From positions 1-60,019 of the IMG/VR virus record IMGVR_UViG_3300042861_001504: 60,019 nucleotides of DNA; one strand, given 5' to 3'. Below the pieces are notes generated by a model, which was not told the origin of the DNA, did not search any database, and saw nothing but the letters and a program-made list of their open reading frames with translations. Origin of the DNA: a virus. Both the position numbers and the translations under genes were made by a program. Positions 48,847 through 58,162 of the stretch are shown here, piece by piece (the first letter of the stretch is position 1; each line of letters starts with the position of its first letter).

Positions 48847-50688
48847 CTACGAGAAGTTTACCGCTTTTAAGTTCAATACCCTTACATTAATGTCCTTATT
48901 TGGGTATCTAATTTGGTAAGTTTGTGTTGGTGTTGCAAAGATAGTATCTGCCGTTGGTTGTATCTGTCTTGTTAAAGGATCCGCATATGGCATCGATGTT
49001 TGAGCCGATGAATATTGACCACCAACTTGATTAAAGAATAGAACATCAGAAATACTCACAATACCATTTTCGGACTGTAGTATTCGTCTTAATTCAGAGA
49101 TATTAACGTTTTGACCTAATTCTCTAACTAAGGGGTTAAAGAACTCTGACACCAACTGTATTACTTTGGCAATAACCGCACCTTGATTTTGACTATTATC
49201 TAAAACAACATCAACCGTAACTGAAAGATCTATCGTTTCTGCTGCTTCTATTGAAATGTAGTCATTTATCATACGATAATTTGATAGGTAATTTGCGACG
49301 TTTTGTTTTAATGTGTTTGAAACTACGTTCGTTAAACTACCACTTGTATCGTAAGATAACATTTTAATTTTTATTTTATTATTCTCTTCAGTGATCGCAA
49401 CTTTAGCAGGTGCACCAAATTGAGAAGGCATTGTTCTTATAATTGAGTTGTAGTCATTCACCGTAACCGCTCTATTTTGAGCCGCGAAGTTAAATGCGAC
49501 CATGTTTCTCACGTCTTCAGTTGTTGGTAGGTTAGCACCTCCAATAGCCGCAGTCACATTATTACATTGTAAACTATTAATAACACTTCTGTTGACAGAA
49601 TCTGATGGACCATTAACCGCAAATGATACAGTACCAATCTGGTTGATTGTATTTATACCTAAGTTACTTGATAATCCACCACCAATCCTATATTGAACGA
49701 ATAGAGTTGTGTTTGGTGTCAAAGCAGCACCCATAGCAAAGTTATTAGTATATCTACTTAAATCAAAACCTTTACCGTCACGGGCAAATTCTCTTAATTG
49801 TTGTTCTGCGGATATATTACCACCACCAAAGGTCATTTTACAGAAACCTTCAGGTGTATACTCACTAATAAATTTGTTTGATGTTGTTATATATCTACCT
49901 ACTTTAATACCAGGTTGATCAGATACTTTAGTAGGGTCTTCAATGAAAACTCTATCTTGTACCAAAGCATCCACCTCAAACCATCTCTCAGGACCTACGG
50001 TGATAAAATCTTGTGGTTGTGGTATTGTTGAGTATTGTGTTCCCGATTTAAGTAAAACACTTGTAATACCCAAAACATTTTTTTCAGGTAAGAATAATTC
50101 TAAATAAGGTCTAGCGTCGTTAGCGGTAATTACTCTCTTATAAACTTTTGTAATACCATTAACAACAACTTCTCGTTTAAGAATCGTATAATTAATAAGT
50201 TTACCACTTGAGTCAAAGTTTGGTATTTTAACTCGGTTTGGTGAACCCTCAGCATTTATTGGTGAAGCAAAATCAATATCATACACTGTTTCAAAAGGTT
50301 GTCCAGCACCATTAACTTGAGATCCTCGTCTTAAGACACCACAATATCTTAAATCTTCCCTATCTCCAAAAGCAGGTACTGTAATTGAAAAATCAACTAA
50401 GGCAACTGACGGTCTTTGACCCGGTACTTTTAAACCATAAGTTCTTGCAATATTATAAACGGAGTTCTTTTGTTGAGCAAACTGTAATACAGTTTCTTGG
50501 ATGCTTCTATCTATTTGAAAGTTAAGGTTATCCGTAACCGCCGCATTCAAATCTAACATAACAGAGAAAATACCCGCATCGTTAAAATTTTGAACGAGAT
50601 CAGGGTAATACGTTCTAGTGAAGTTAATTAACTCAGTTCTTACTCCTTGAAAATCTCGGACTGTATAAGATATATTCTTTTCTGCCAT
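48847..50688 (-). CDS. 6: Baseplate wedge protein, gp6/gpJ-like
   Basis: 613 residues (T4 gp6 is 660). The N-terminal segment (SYTVRDFQGVRTELINF, YYPDLVQNFNDAGI) and DLNAAVTDNLNFQIDRS match the gp6/gpJ baseplate family. MVAFNFAAQNRAVTVNDY and VISFFNPL-like helices (LVSEFFNPLVRELG, NISELRRILQSENG) are typical of the domain that contacts gp25. It should form wedge dimers that build the baseplate ring with gp25, 6 nt upstream. Confidence 0.9.
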   Translation of the reverse strand: MAEKNISYTVRDFQGVRTELINFTRTYYPDLVQNFNDAGIFSVMLDLNAAVTDNLNFQIDRSIQETVLQFAQQKNSVYNIARTYGLKVPGQRPSVALVDFSITVPAFGDREDLRYCGVLRRGSQVNGAGQPFETVYDIDFASPINAEGSPNRVKIPNFDSSGKLINYTILKREVVVNGITKVYKRVITANDARPYLELFLPEKNVLGITSVLLKSGTQYSTIPQPQDFITVGPERWFEVDALVQDRVFIEDPTKVSDQPGIKVGRYITTSNKFISEYTPEGFCKMTFGGGNISAEQQLREFARDGKGFDLSRYTNNFAMGAALTPNTTLFVQYRIGGGLSSNLGINTINQIGTVSFAVNGPSDSVNRSVINSLQCNNVTAAIGGANLPTTEDVRNMVAFNFAAQNRAVTVNDYNSIIRTMPSQFGAPAKVAITEENNKIKIKMLSYDTSGSLTNVVSNTLKQNVANYLSNYRMINDYISIEAAETIDLSVTVDVVLDNSQNQGAVIAKVIQLVSEFFNPLVRELGQNVNISELRRILQSENGIVSISDVLFFNQVGGQYSSAQTSMPYADPLTRQIQPTADTIFATPTQTYQIRYPNKDINVRVLNLKAVNFS

Positions 50689-50694
50689 ATACTA

Positions 50695-51153
50695 TTAAAT
50701 ATTGATAATGATAAAATCGCTAGATTCAAAAGCAGAATCCGTTATTCTGTAATCTATTTTAATTCTTGCTGTGTGTTCTAATTCTGCAATGTTGGTAACT
50801 TTAAATTCTCGTTCACCATCTTGATTTACCGTGAATCCTTTATCTTCTAATCCCGCAGATGCCGGTTCAACAGTGATATTGGTTACCTGTAGGTTTGGCA
50901 TGTAGTTACCAATTGTATCTCTAATTTCAGATTCAATATCCGAAAACGTTGGTCCATCTAAAGGTTCAAAAATATACTCATAAAGACGAGTACCAAAATT
51001 GGGTAAGAAATACCTTGACCCTTTTCTTGTTAAAAGTAAGTGAACTAAGTCAGATCTAATTTCAGCTTCGGTAGAATTTGTCACATCCAAATATCTACCT
51101 GTAAATGAATCCACAAAAGGAAAAGAAATACCGTATGTAATGCCATTTGCCAT
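50695..51153 (-). CDS. 25: Baseplate wedge protein, gp25-like
   Basis: 152 residues (T4 gp25 is 132). Matches the GPW_gp25 family: EAEIRSDLVHLLLTRKGSR, LPNFGTRLYEYIFEPLD and IRDTIGNYMPN. gp25 initiates sheath polymerisation from the baseplate. It is first in the baseplate operon and has two TATTTAT motifs upstream (51159-51165 and 51185-51191). Confidence 0.93.
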   Translation of the reverse strand: MANGITYGISFPFVDSFTGRYLDVTNSTEAEIRSDLVHLLLTRKGSRYFLPNFGTRLYEYIFEPLDGPTFSDIESEIRDTIGNYMPNLQVTNITVEPASAGLEDKGFTVNQDGEREFKVTNIAELEHTARIKIDYRITDSAFESSDFIIINI

Positions 51154-51156
51154 ATC

Positions 51157-51191
51157 TAATAAATATATGTCGTGATTATTTCTAATAAATA
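51157..51191 (-). promoter_or_regulatory. Two TATTTAT promoter-like motifs before gp25
   Basis: Cores at 51159-51165 and 51185-51191 on the minus strand, 5 and 31 nt before the ATG at 51153. Doubling of the motif at the head of the tail operon suggests strong late expression. Confidence 0.5.
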
Positions 51192-51204
51192 GATATAAAA
51201 TAAA

Positions 51205-51227
51205 AATCCCGACAATGTGTCGGGATT
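51205..51227 (-). terminator. Intrinsic terminator after the 51259 gene
   Basis: AATCCCGACA (51205-51214) pairs perfectly with TGTCGGGATT (51218-51227), loop 3 nt. Minus-strand T-run TTTTTATTTTATA follows. Confidence 0.92.
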
Positions 51228-51258
51228 AATGTCGTGATTAATGTCGCAATTAATCTTA

Positions 51259-51765
51259 TTAAGCCTCTTCTGTTTCGTTATCGGGATCCAATACTTTAGC
51301 AAGTCCTAATAATAAACCTGTCACACCCCAACTAATCGCAAGTCCTGCAGGAAATCCTGTCATTGACGCGATTAAGATAGCCGCGGGTACTCCACCCCAA
51401 TTTCCGATATTTGCCGCTCCAATGTCTCTCATGATTCTACCTAATTTTTCTTTAGGTGTTTCATTTTCTTCTTCTTCACTCATTTCACCATCCATAGCTT
51501 CACTCGCAAGATCTTTAACCGCATCATGAGCATCTTTTGCCGATGAATACTGATCAATACCCAAATTATCTAAAACGTTTTTGATTTGATTTTTTTCACG
51601 ATCAGATAGATTTGATACAATATCTTCTAATTTCATTTGAACTTTAGATGAGTCAACAATTCTTTCTACTTTTTTAGATGCCATGGAATCCTCAGCATCT
51701 TCTTTTATAATTCGTTTAACAATATTTGCTAAATCATTTTCATTAAGTCGTACTATTTTTTTCAT
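51259..51765 (-). CDS. Membrane-associated protein with MKKIVRLNE-type leader
   Basis: 168 residues. The first 22 residues (MKKIVRLNENDLANIVKR, then IIKE) are the clearest example of the leader family of this window. The middle is charged and helical (KVQMKLEDIVSNLSDREK), and residues about 122-160 contain Gly-rich hydrophobic segments (GGVPAAILIASMTGFPAG, LAISWGVTGLLLGLAKV) that may enter a membrane. If the leader is cut by a head protease at IKE, the protein would be packaged in the head, as in the T4 internal proteins; this is inference. Flanked by a TATTTAT motif and a terminator, it is monocistronic. Confidence 0.7.
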   Translation of the reverse strand: MKKIVRLNENDLANIVKRIIKEDAEDSMASKKVERIVDSSKVQMKLEDIVSNLSDREKNQIKNVLDNLGIDQYSSAKDAHDAVKDLASEAMDGEMSEEEENETPKEKLGRIMRDIGAANIGNWGGVPAAILIASMTGFPAGLAISWGVTGLLLGLAKVLDPDNETEEA

Positions 51766-51777
51766 GGTAATTTTTAT

Positions 51778-51788
51778 TTATAAATATC
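51778..51788 (-). promoter_or_regulatory. TATTTAT promoter-like motif before the 51765 start
   Basis: The coding strand reads GAGATATTTATAAATA (core 51780-51786), 14 nt before the ATG at 51765. Confidence 0.45.
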
Positions 51789-51800
51789 TCATATAAAAAA

Positions 51801-51824
51801 AAATCACGACCGAAATCGTGATTT
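51801..51824 (-). terminator. Intrinsic terminator after nrdA
   Basis: AAATCACGA (51801-51809) pairs with TCGTGATTT (51816-51824), loop 6 nt. On the minus strand a run of nine T follows. Confidence 0.9.
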
Positions 51825-51833
51825 ATTGTTTTT

Positions 51834-54263
51834 TTAGGAAGAACATCCAAAACATTCAAAATCTGAATTTTCAGGTTTTGACGGTAAATTTAGATTACTA
51901 TATTCAACTTTCGGTGGTTCAGGTGTTGCTTTTGGTTTTTGTTTTTTTGAAATGTCCATTGCCAAATGTTTTGCTCCTGTTGAAATCGCTTTGGTTCTCA
52001 CATAATAACAAAGTGTTTTCAATCCACTTTCCCAAGAGTGGAAGTGTGATGAGGTAATCTTTGATAATGTTGGATTAGACATATAGATGTTCATTGATTG
52101 TGATTGATCAATGAATGGTGCTCTATCTGCCGCCATATCAATAAGTTGTTTTTGTGATATCTCCCAAATTGTTTTGTATTTAGGAATCAAATGTTCAATT
52201 CGTTTAACTTTCTTATTGTAATTTTTATCTTCAGGATCTAAGTAGTTATTGAAATTAATGTTCTGAATTGATCCTTCATTCATAATAATTTCATTCTTCA
52301 AATCCTCAGACCATATACCTATTTTTTCAAAGTCCGTGATTAAATATTTGTTCACAATCATAATCTCACCACCAACAACTCGTCTGTTAAAGATTGCTGA
52401 GTGTGCCGGTTCTGTCATTTCATAAGATCCTGTGATCTTCGCTGAAGACGCAACTGGCATTTGTGCTGTGAATAATGAGTTACAAACACCATACGATTTA
52501 ACACTTTCTTTCAATTTGTCCCAATCCCACATTCCTGATAGTTGTGTCTCATCAATATTCCACATATCAAATTGGAATACTCCTTGAGACATTGGTGACC
52601 CCTTGAAGAATTTGTATTGTTCGTATTTTCCATTCATACACAACTGATTACTTTCGTAGATCGATGCGTAATAGATTGTTTCAAAAATGTCTCTATTTAA
52701 TTTTTTTGCTTCATCAGACGTGAAGATATAATCCATTAAATAAAATACATCTGCTAAACCTTGTGTTCCAATAGCAATTGCTCTTTGTTCTAAACCACCT
52801 TTTCTACCTTTTTCAGTTGAGTAGTTGTTAATATCCACAACTTTATTGAGTGATCTTACAACTTTTCTAACCTCATTAAATAAAAGTTCAAAATCAAACT
52901 TTCCTGACTTAATAAAGTTTTTCAATACCATAGATGATAAGGTACAGATTGCGGTCGTTTCTTCATCAGTATACTGATAGATCTCATTACAAAGATTTGA
53001 TTGTTTAATCACACCGATGTTTTGGTGATTAGTTTTCTTATTCGCATTATCTTTAGAACATAAGTAAGGAACACCAGTTTCAACTTGTGATTCAATAACT
53101 TTAGTCCAAATGTCTTGAGCCTTAACTTTTTTACCAAGACCCATAGAGACCGCTTTGTTATAAACTTCCTCATATTCGTCACCAAAACACTCTTGTAATG
53201 GTTTTAATCCTGATTTCTCAATATCGTTAGGACAGAATAAATACCAATCACCATTTTCTTTAACTGACCTCATAAAGTTGTCAGGTATCCAAAGTGCGGT
53301 AAATAAATCACGAGCTCTCAATTCTTCAGCACCTGTATTCTTTTTAATGTCTAACAAATCAAAGATATCTTTATGCCAAGGCTCAATATAGATTGCTGCT
53401 GAACCTGGTCTACGACCTTGTTGATTAAAGAATCTAAGTGATTCATTAACAATCTTAAGGTATTTTAACAAACCACCAGCATATCCACCTGAACTAGAAA
53501 TTCTACTTTCTTTACTACGAATGTTAGACATTGATAGTCCAATACCAGCGGCATCAGATGAGAACGTAGATATATCAGTCAATGTATCTAACAAACCTTT
53601 TCTTGAGTCAGAATCATTATAATGAAGTACACAAGACGCTAATTGAGGAACTCTAGTTCCTGAATTAATCATAATAGGTGTTGCCTTTGAAATTAATTGT
53701 TCTGATAAAGATCTATAGTATTCAAATGCATCGGTGATGTTTGATGTAACCCATAATGCAACTCTCATATACATATGTTGTGGTCTTTCAATAACTTTAC
53801 CATTTGGTCGTTTCAATAGGTACATTTCCTGTAATGATCTCCAAGCGAAGTAATCAAAGTTGTAATCATTTTCGTGATTAATAACCGCATCGATAGTATC
53901 TTCACCATACTCTTTAATGGTCTCAATAAGTTTTTCATTAATAATCCCATCCTCATAAAGTTGCATCATAGTTTGTGAAAAACTATCATTTGTTTCTTTA
54001 TGGTATGAAGAAATTGCAACAGACGAAGCCAATCTTGAGTAATCGTGATGACTACCGGTGTAAGATGCCGCGATCTCATAAACTAACTTATCAAGTTCTT
54101 TTGTGGTTACTTCACCTTCAGTTGGCACTGATGTGATAACCTTAATAAAAATCTCGTCTGAGTTTACATTCAAACCTTTTGACGATCGTTTTACTCTGTT
54201 GTAAATTTTTTGTGGGTTAAATGAGACTACCTCACCACCTCTTTTAATTATTTTTAATGACAT
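51834..54263 (-). CDS. nrdA: Class Ia ribonucleotide reductase large subunit
   Basis: 809 residues (T4 NrdA is 754, E. coli 761). The N-terminal ATP-cone (residues 1-90: MSLKIIKRGGEVVSFNPQ, YNRVKRSSKGL) confers allosteric activity control. The catalytic barrel includes NSGTRVPQLASCVLHYND, NLCNEIYQYTDEETTAICTL and MPVASSAKITGSYEMTEP. The C-terminus FECFGCSS carries the two-Cys tail (CxxC) re-reduced by thioredoxin or glutaredoxin. Makes dNDPs for phage DNA synthesis. Follows nrdB by 10 nt in one operon. Confidence 0.96.
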   Translation of the reverse strand: MSLKIIKRGGEVVSFNPQKIYNRVKRSSKGLNVNSDEIFIKVITSVPTEGEVTTKELDKLVYEIAASYTGSHHDYSRLASSVAISSYHKETNDSFSQTMMQLYEDGIINEKLIETIKEYGEDTIDAVINHENDYNFDYFAWRSLQEMYLLKRPNGKVIERPQHMYMRVALWVTSNITDAFEYYRSLSEQLISKATPIMINSGTRVPQLASCVLHYNDSDSRKGLLDTLTDISTFSSDAAGIGLSMSNIRSKESRISSSGGYAGGLLKYLKIVNESLRFFNQQGRRPGSAAIYIEPWHKDIFDLLDIKKNTGAEELRARDLFTALWIPDNFMRSVKENGDWYLFCPNDIEKSGLKPLQECFGDEYEEVYNKAVSMGLGKKVKAQDIWTKVIESQVETGVPYLCSKDNANKKTNHQNIGVIKQSNLCNEIYQYTDEETTAICTLSSMVLKNFIKSGKFDFELLFNEVRKVVRSLNKVVDINNYSTEKGRKGGLEQRAIAIGTQGLADVFYLMDYIFTSDEAKKLNRDIFETIYYASIYESNQLCMNGKYEQYKFFKGSPMSQGVFQFDMWNIDETQLSGMWDWDKLKESVKSYGVCNSLFTAQMPVASSAKITGSYEMTEPAHSAIFNRRVVGGEIMIVNKYLITDFEKIGIWSEDLKNEIIMNEGSIQNINFNNYLDPEDKNYNKKVKRIEHLIPKYKTIWEISQKQLIDMAADRAPFIDQSQSMNIYMSNPTLSKITSSHFHSWESGLKTLCYYVRTKAISTGAKHLAMDISKKQKPKATPEPPKVEYSNLNLPSKPENSDFECFGCSS

Positions 54264-54273
54264 GTTATAAAAT

Positions 54274-55221
54274 TTAAAAATCGTCTGTGAATGCTATAGT
54301 TTCGTTTAATTTCGCTTTTTGATATTCCATTGTTCTTGATTCAAAGAAGTTACCTTTAGTTTCAACCGCAATTTGTTCCATGAACTTGAATGGTTGTTCT
54401 ACGTTAAATTCTTTACTACAACCCATTTTAACCAGTAATCCATCAACAACAAACTCAAGATATTGTTTCATTAAGTTTGAGTTCATACCGATCAAAGAAA
54501 CAGGAAGTGATTCAGTAATAAACTCTTTTTCAATCTCAAGAGCCGACAACACAATTTCTTTAATTCGTTTATCAGAAGGTTTATCCTCTAAATGATTATT
54601 CAATAAATGAATTGCAAAATCACAATGTAAGTTCTCATCTTTAAAGATAAGTGTGTTAGCGTTACATAAACCTTGCATTATTCCTCTTGATTTCATCCAG
54701 AAAATAGAACAGAATGAACCTGAGAAAAAGATACCTTCAACCGCAGCAAACGCAACTAATCTTTCAGCGAATGATGCGTTGTCAATCCATTCTAATGCCC
54801 ACTTCGCTTTTTTCTGTACAGCCGGTAATCTATCAATTGCATTGAAACATTCATCTTTTTCTTTCGGATTTGAGATGTACGTATCAATTAATAGTGAATA
54901 CATAAGTGAGTGGATGTTTTCCATCGCCAATTGGATTCCATAAAAGAACTTCGCCTCAGGGTATTGTACTTCTCGGTAGAAGTTTTCTGCCAAGTTTTCG
55001 TTCACAATTCCGTCCGATGCTGCGAAGAATGATAATACGTTTTTAATAAAGTATTTCTCATTTTCTGTTAATGTTTCCCAATCTCTGATGTCATTTGTTA
55101 AATCCACCTCTTCTGCCGTCCAAAAAGCCGCTTGGTGTTGTTTGTAATATTCCCATATATCATTGTGTTCAATAGGGAATATGACGAACCGACCAGGATT
55201 TTCTACTAGTATTTTTTCCAT
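54274..55221 (-). CDS. nrdB: Class Ia ribonucleotide reductase small (radical) subunit
   Basis: 315 residues. Diiron ligands lie in [44 protein letters not shown] (Glu, His), EGIFFSGSF and [13 protein letters not shown] (Glu, His). The radical Tyr is probably in the YSLLIDTY region. It generates the tyrosyl radical used by NrdA. The acidic C-terminus ([11 protein letters not shown]) is the usual interaction tail for NrdA. It belongs to the T4/eukaryote-like or Bacteroidota group; not resolved by eye. Confidence 0.94.
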   Translation of the reverse strand: MEKILVENPGRFVIFPIEHNDIWEYYKQHQAAFWTAEEVDLTNDIRDWETLTENEKYFIKNVLSFFAASDGIVNENLAENFYREVQYPEAKFFYGIQLAMENIHSLMYSLLIDTYISNPKEKDECFNAIDRLPAVQKKAKWALEWIDNASFAERLVAFAAVEGIFFSGSFCSIFWMKSRGIMQGLCNANTLIFKDENLHCDFAIHLLNNHLEDKPSDKRIKEIVLSALEIEKEFITESLPVSLIGMNSNLMKQYLEFVVDGLLVKMGCSKEFNVEQPFKFMEQIAVETKGNFFESRTMEYQKAKLNETIAFTDDF

Positions 55222-55243
55222 TTATTCTAAATTTTTTTATTTG

Positions 55244-56626
55244 TTAATTTGACTGTGTTTCTCTTTGTTTTCTCTTTTCCAAGAGTTCTTTAACTCGTTG
55301 TCTTTGTCTTTCTTCTTTTTGTTCTTCAAGACCCAAGAACGTTGTTGTACTTTCAGTGTCAATTTCAATCATTGCATTGTCGAATTTACAATTCTCAAAT
55401 ATAACCCCATCATCACCAATTCGGGACTTAGTTATTGCAATGGTTGCTAATTTCATTTCTTTTTGTTGTAATGTCTTAGCCACCGATATGATAACGTGTC
55501 CTACTTGTGCCTTTTTAATTGATCCCCCCATTTGATCTGTTGTCACAACCTCTGAAGATATTGATGATCGGTTACCTTGCGTTGCGGTCCAACCAACAAG
55601 ATTCATCTCGTGACACATTGCTTCAAATGCTCTCATCACTGACCCTTCACTCTTCCATTCATCACCTAAGTTCTTATCAGGAACCACACAATCAATATAA
55701 TCTAAAATAATCATATCAACTTTAATTCCGTCAGAAACCATTTTCCTAATTTGATTTTTGATTTGTAACATCGTCATAGTATCTGATGGTAACTTTTTCA
55801 TAATCAACTTGTTTGGCATTGATTCCTCAATTTCTCTAACTTTAGTCACCACTTCTTCTCTTTTTTCTGACAAATCGTCAGGATGGATTTTAGTCCATAA
55901 AGTGAAGTGTTTTCTTTGAATTACCTTTGGGTTGTCCTCAAAAAAGATCTGAAGAACATTGAACCCTAAGTTAAACGCGTGGTTTGCCATCTTAGTTAAA
56001 ATGGTTGATTTACCCACACCTGTTGGTGCTAAAATAACACCAATTTCTCCTTTTGCCAAACCACCTTTTAATAATCTATCAATACCAGGTATTCCCATTG
56101 GGATCGGGTGTCTGTAATCATCTTCAAGAACCTGCTCTAAGTTTGAAAACACATCTAACATTGTTGTATCTTTTGCCCCAACTTGTAGTGCCGACTTAAC
56201 CAATTCCTCAAGGGTATCGTAGTTCTCAAATTCACCTCCATCGATGATCTTTTGAGCTTTACCCATTACCTTTTGGAGTTCTTGTTGTTTACAGAATTTC
56301 AAAGCCTTTTCTTGTACAAAAGCTACTCCATCGATAGGTGCATCTTTAATTTTCTTAATTGTGTCTAATACAATCTTAGATGCGATCTCTTGTTGGAGTT
56401 CTGATTTTGTAATCTGATCAAGGGTTTCAAATGACGGGGTATGGTCGTATTTTACATAATACTCTCTAATCATCTGAATAATGATTTTGAAGTATTTATT
56501 TTCAAAATAATTGTTCTCAATCACATCAATAATTGAATGTGAAAAGTCCTTATCTACGATGATTTGATTTAATAATTGTAATTGAAAAGTATTACCTAAA
56601 TACTCAAAATTCTTACCTGTCGCCAT
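55244..56626 (-). CDS. 41: Replicative DNA helicase, DnaB/gp41-like
   Basis: 460 residues (T4 gp41 is 475). The N-terminal helical domain (MATGKNFEYLGNTFQLQL) is followed by the RecA-like core: Walker A LAPTGVGKSTILTKM near residue 205, Walker B MIILDYIDCV and the DnaB-type QGNRSSISSEV loop. It should unwind the fork 5'-3' and recruit the primase at 21980. The TATTTAT motif upstream lies about 24 nt before the ATG. Confidence 0.93.
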   Translation of the reverse strand: MATGKNFEYLGNTFQLQLLNQIIVDKDFSHSIIDVIENNYFENKYFKIIIQMIREYYVKYDHTPSFETLDQITKSELQQEIASKIVLDTIKKIKDAPIDGVAFVQEKALKFCKQQELQKVMGKAQKIIDGGEFENYDTLEELVKSALQVGAKDTTMLDVFSNLEQVLEDDYRHPIPMGIPGIDRLLKGGLAKGEIGVILAPTGVGKSTILTKMANHAFNLGFNVLQIFFEDNPKVIQRKHFTLWTKIHPDDLSEKREEVVTKVREIEESMPNKLIMKKLPSDTMTMLQIKNQIRKMVSDGIKVDMIILDYIDCVVPDKNLGDEWKSEGSVMRAFEAMCHEMNLVGWTATQGNRSSISSEVVTTDQMGGSIKKAQVGHVIISVAKTLQQKEMKLATIAITKSRIGDDGVIFENCKFDNAMIEIDTESTTTFLGLEEQKEERQRQRVKELLEKRKQRETQSN

Positions 56627-56647
56627 ATAGTTTTTTTCCGTTAGTAA

Positions 56648-56658
56648 AAATAAATAGT
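56648..56658 (-). promoter_or_regulatory. TATTTAT promoter-like motif before the helicase gene
   Basis: The coding strand reads ATACTATTTATTTTTAC (core 56650-56656), 23 nt before the ATG at 56626. Confidence 0.45.
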
Positions 56659-56659
56659 A

Positions 56660-57109
56660 TTAGTTTTTGATAAATTCAGGGTATGCGAAATTAAATTTTC
56701 CACCTGAAAAAATGTCAGTAAGGATACCGAGTATGTTTTTTAGTTTTGGGCGTAGGTCTACGGTATATCTGACCTTTGGCGGGTAGGGTTTAGCGTCGAA
56801 TACCCTCTGACAAATTGTCATATCTCCGAGCTTAATAATTAAATTAAAATTTTCAGGACCATCTGTGATTGACGTATTTAGAACGTCAGGGTTCTCTGAA
56901 ATTTCATACTGATTGTCCAACATATAGGTCACAGTTCTCATCTTCAAATCATATTGTAACTCTCTACATAGATTATCAATATAGTCGTAAAACTCTTCTG
57001 ATTTGTGAGCATTTCTGTTAAAACCTCTCACATTGAAGAATCGTTGAACCACGATGTTGTCATTACACATTAACAAAAATTCAACTTTTGTTATTTCTTG
57101 TTCTTTCAT
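56660..57109 (-). CDS. Conserved hypothetical protein of the replication cluster
   Basis: 149 residues, mixed alpha/beta, with FLLMCNDNIVVQRFFNVRGF, YDYIDNLCRELQYDLKMR and FNLIIKLGDMTICQRVFDA. No catalytic motif is seen. Its two similar segments (IVVQRFFNVRGF and TICQRVFDAKPY) may reflect an internal repeat. It lies between exonuclease and helicase and probably works in replication. Not recognised. Confidence 0.7.
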   Translation of the reverse strand: MKEQEITKVEFLLMCNDNIVVQRFFNVRGFNRNAHKSEEFYDYIDNLCRELQYDLKMRTVTYMLDNQYEISENPDVLNTSITDGPENFNLIIKLGDMTICQRVFDAKPYPPKVRYTVDLRPKLKNILGILTDIFSGGKFNFAYPEFIKN

Positions 57110-57124
57110 AGTTTTTTTTGTTTT

Positions 57125-58162
57125 CTACTTTTTGTTTCTAAACTTACTTTTTTCTTTTCTTGTTAACTTAAGAAATGGTTTCAAAAAACTCACCCAAGCG
57201 TCGTCACCTTTTGGTAGGTATTTGAAGAATCCGTCTTCCATCATCATTCTAATTAGATTTCTATGTCCTCTTCCGTCGGGATCCATCGACTCAGTATAAT
57301 ATAATCTAACCAATTCTTTGTCCTCATCACTTAATAGTGGTTCATCTAAGTCGACAAGTTTTTGGTTGATCACAAAAAATTCATCACCAAAAATACCTTC
57401 TTTAGTTTTACCACTTAATAGGTTCTGAAGAGCTACGTTCCCCTTTTCCTCTTTAAGTAAATTAGTACTTGTACTCAAAATATAGGGTATTTGTACTAAT
57501 TCTTCAAGTAGCTCAGGAAATAATTTAATTAAAGTTTTCTCACCAAGATAAAAGATCCCGTCAATGTTGTCGGAACTATCACCAGTGAGTATCTTTACGG
57601 TTTTAACATTAAAGTGGGGAACTTCAATATCATGTAATTTAATCTTGTCCCCCAACTTGTAATATTGTTTTGTGGATGGCGAATAAATTGAGACCTTCTC
57701 AGAGATAAGTTGGGTTAAGTCCCTATCACTCGAGAATATGGTTTTTGTCTCATCTAATGACACTTGACAGTAATAAGCTATCAAGTCATCAGCCTCTGAG
57801 TTCTCCGTCTCCAATTGTCTTACAAACATCTCCTCGAGGTATTGTCTAACCCTCTGTTTTTGTTCCAAGAAAGCATCTTCTTTTTGTTCTGATTCGGAAG
57901 GTCTCCGATTCAATTTGTACTTTGGGTAAATCAATCTTCTTTGTGAAGATGAGGTTTTAGAATCCCAAAATACCACAACCTTATCATAGTTGTGTTCTTC
58001 CAAGAATTTACGAAGAGTATTTAGAAAGTGCCAAACACCACCAACGTGTTTCCCATTGTGATAGAAATCTCTAACACCATGAAACCCAATTTTCAATAAA
58101 TTATTCCCGTCTACTAATAATGTTTTGGACACTTCCTTTAATCTTGAATGATTTCTACTCAA
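57125..58162 (-). CDS. rnh: 5'-3' exonuclease/RNase H, FEN-like
   Basis: 345 residues (T4 RNase H is 305). LLVDGNNLLKIGFHG holds the first catalytic Asp. VVVFWDSKTSSSQRR, EADDLIAYYC, FSSDRDLTQLI and TGDSSDNIDG supply the other metal ligands and the helix-hairpin-helix. It should remove RNA primers and trim Okazaki fragments. There is no ATG upstream of the first motif: the start is either TTG at 58162, overlapping the uvsX stop, or GTG at 58132. The use of a rare start may limit its expression. Confidence 0.9.
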   Translation of the reverse strand: MSRNHSRLKEVSKTLLVDGNNLLKIGFHGVRDFYHNGKHVGGVWHFLNTLRKFLEEHNYDKVVVFWDSKTSSSQRRLIYPKYKLNRRPSESEQKEDAFLEQKQRVRQYLEEMFVRQLETENSEADDLIAYYCQVSLDETKTIFSSDRDLTQLISEKVSIYSPSTKQYYKLGDKIKLHDIEVPHFNVKTVKILTGDSSDNIDGIFYLGEKTLIKLFPELLEELVQIPYILSTSTNLLKEEKGNVALQNLLSGKTKEGIFGDEFFVINQKLVDLDEPLLSDEDKELVRLYYTESMDPDGRGHRNLIRMMMEDGFFKYLPKGDDAWVSFLKPFLKLTRKEKSKFRNKK

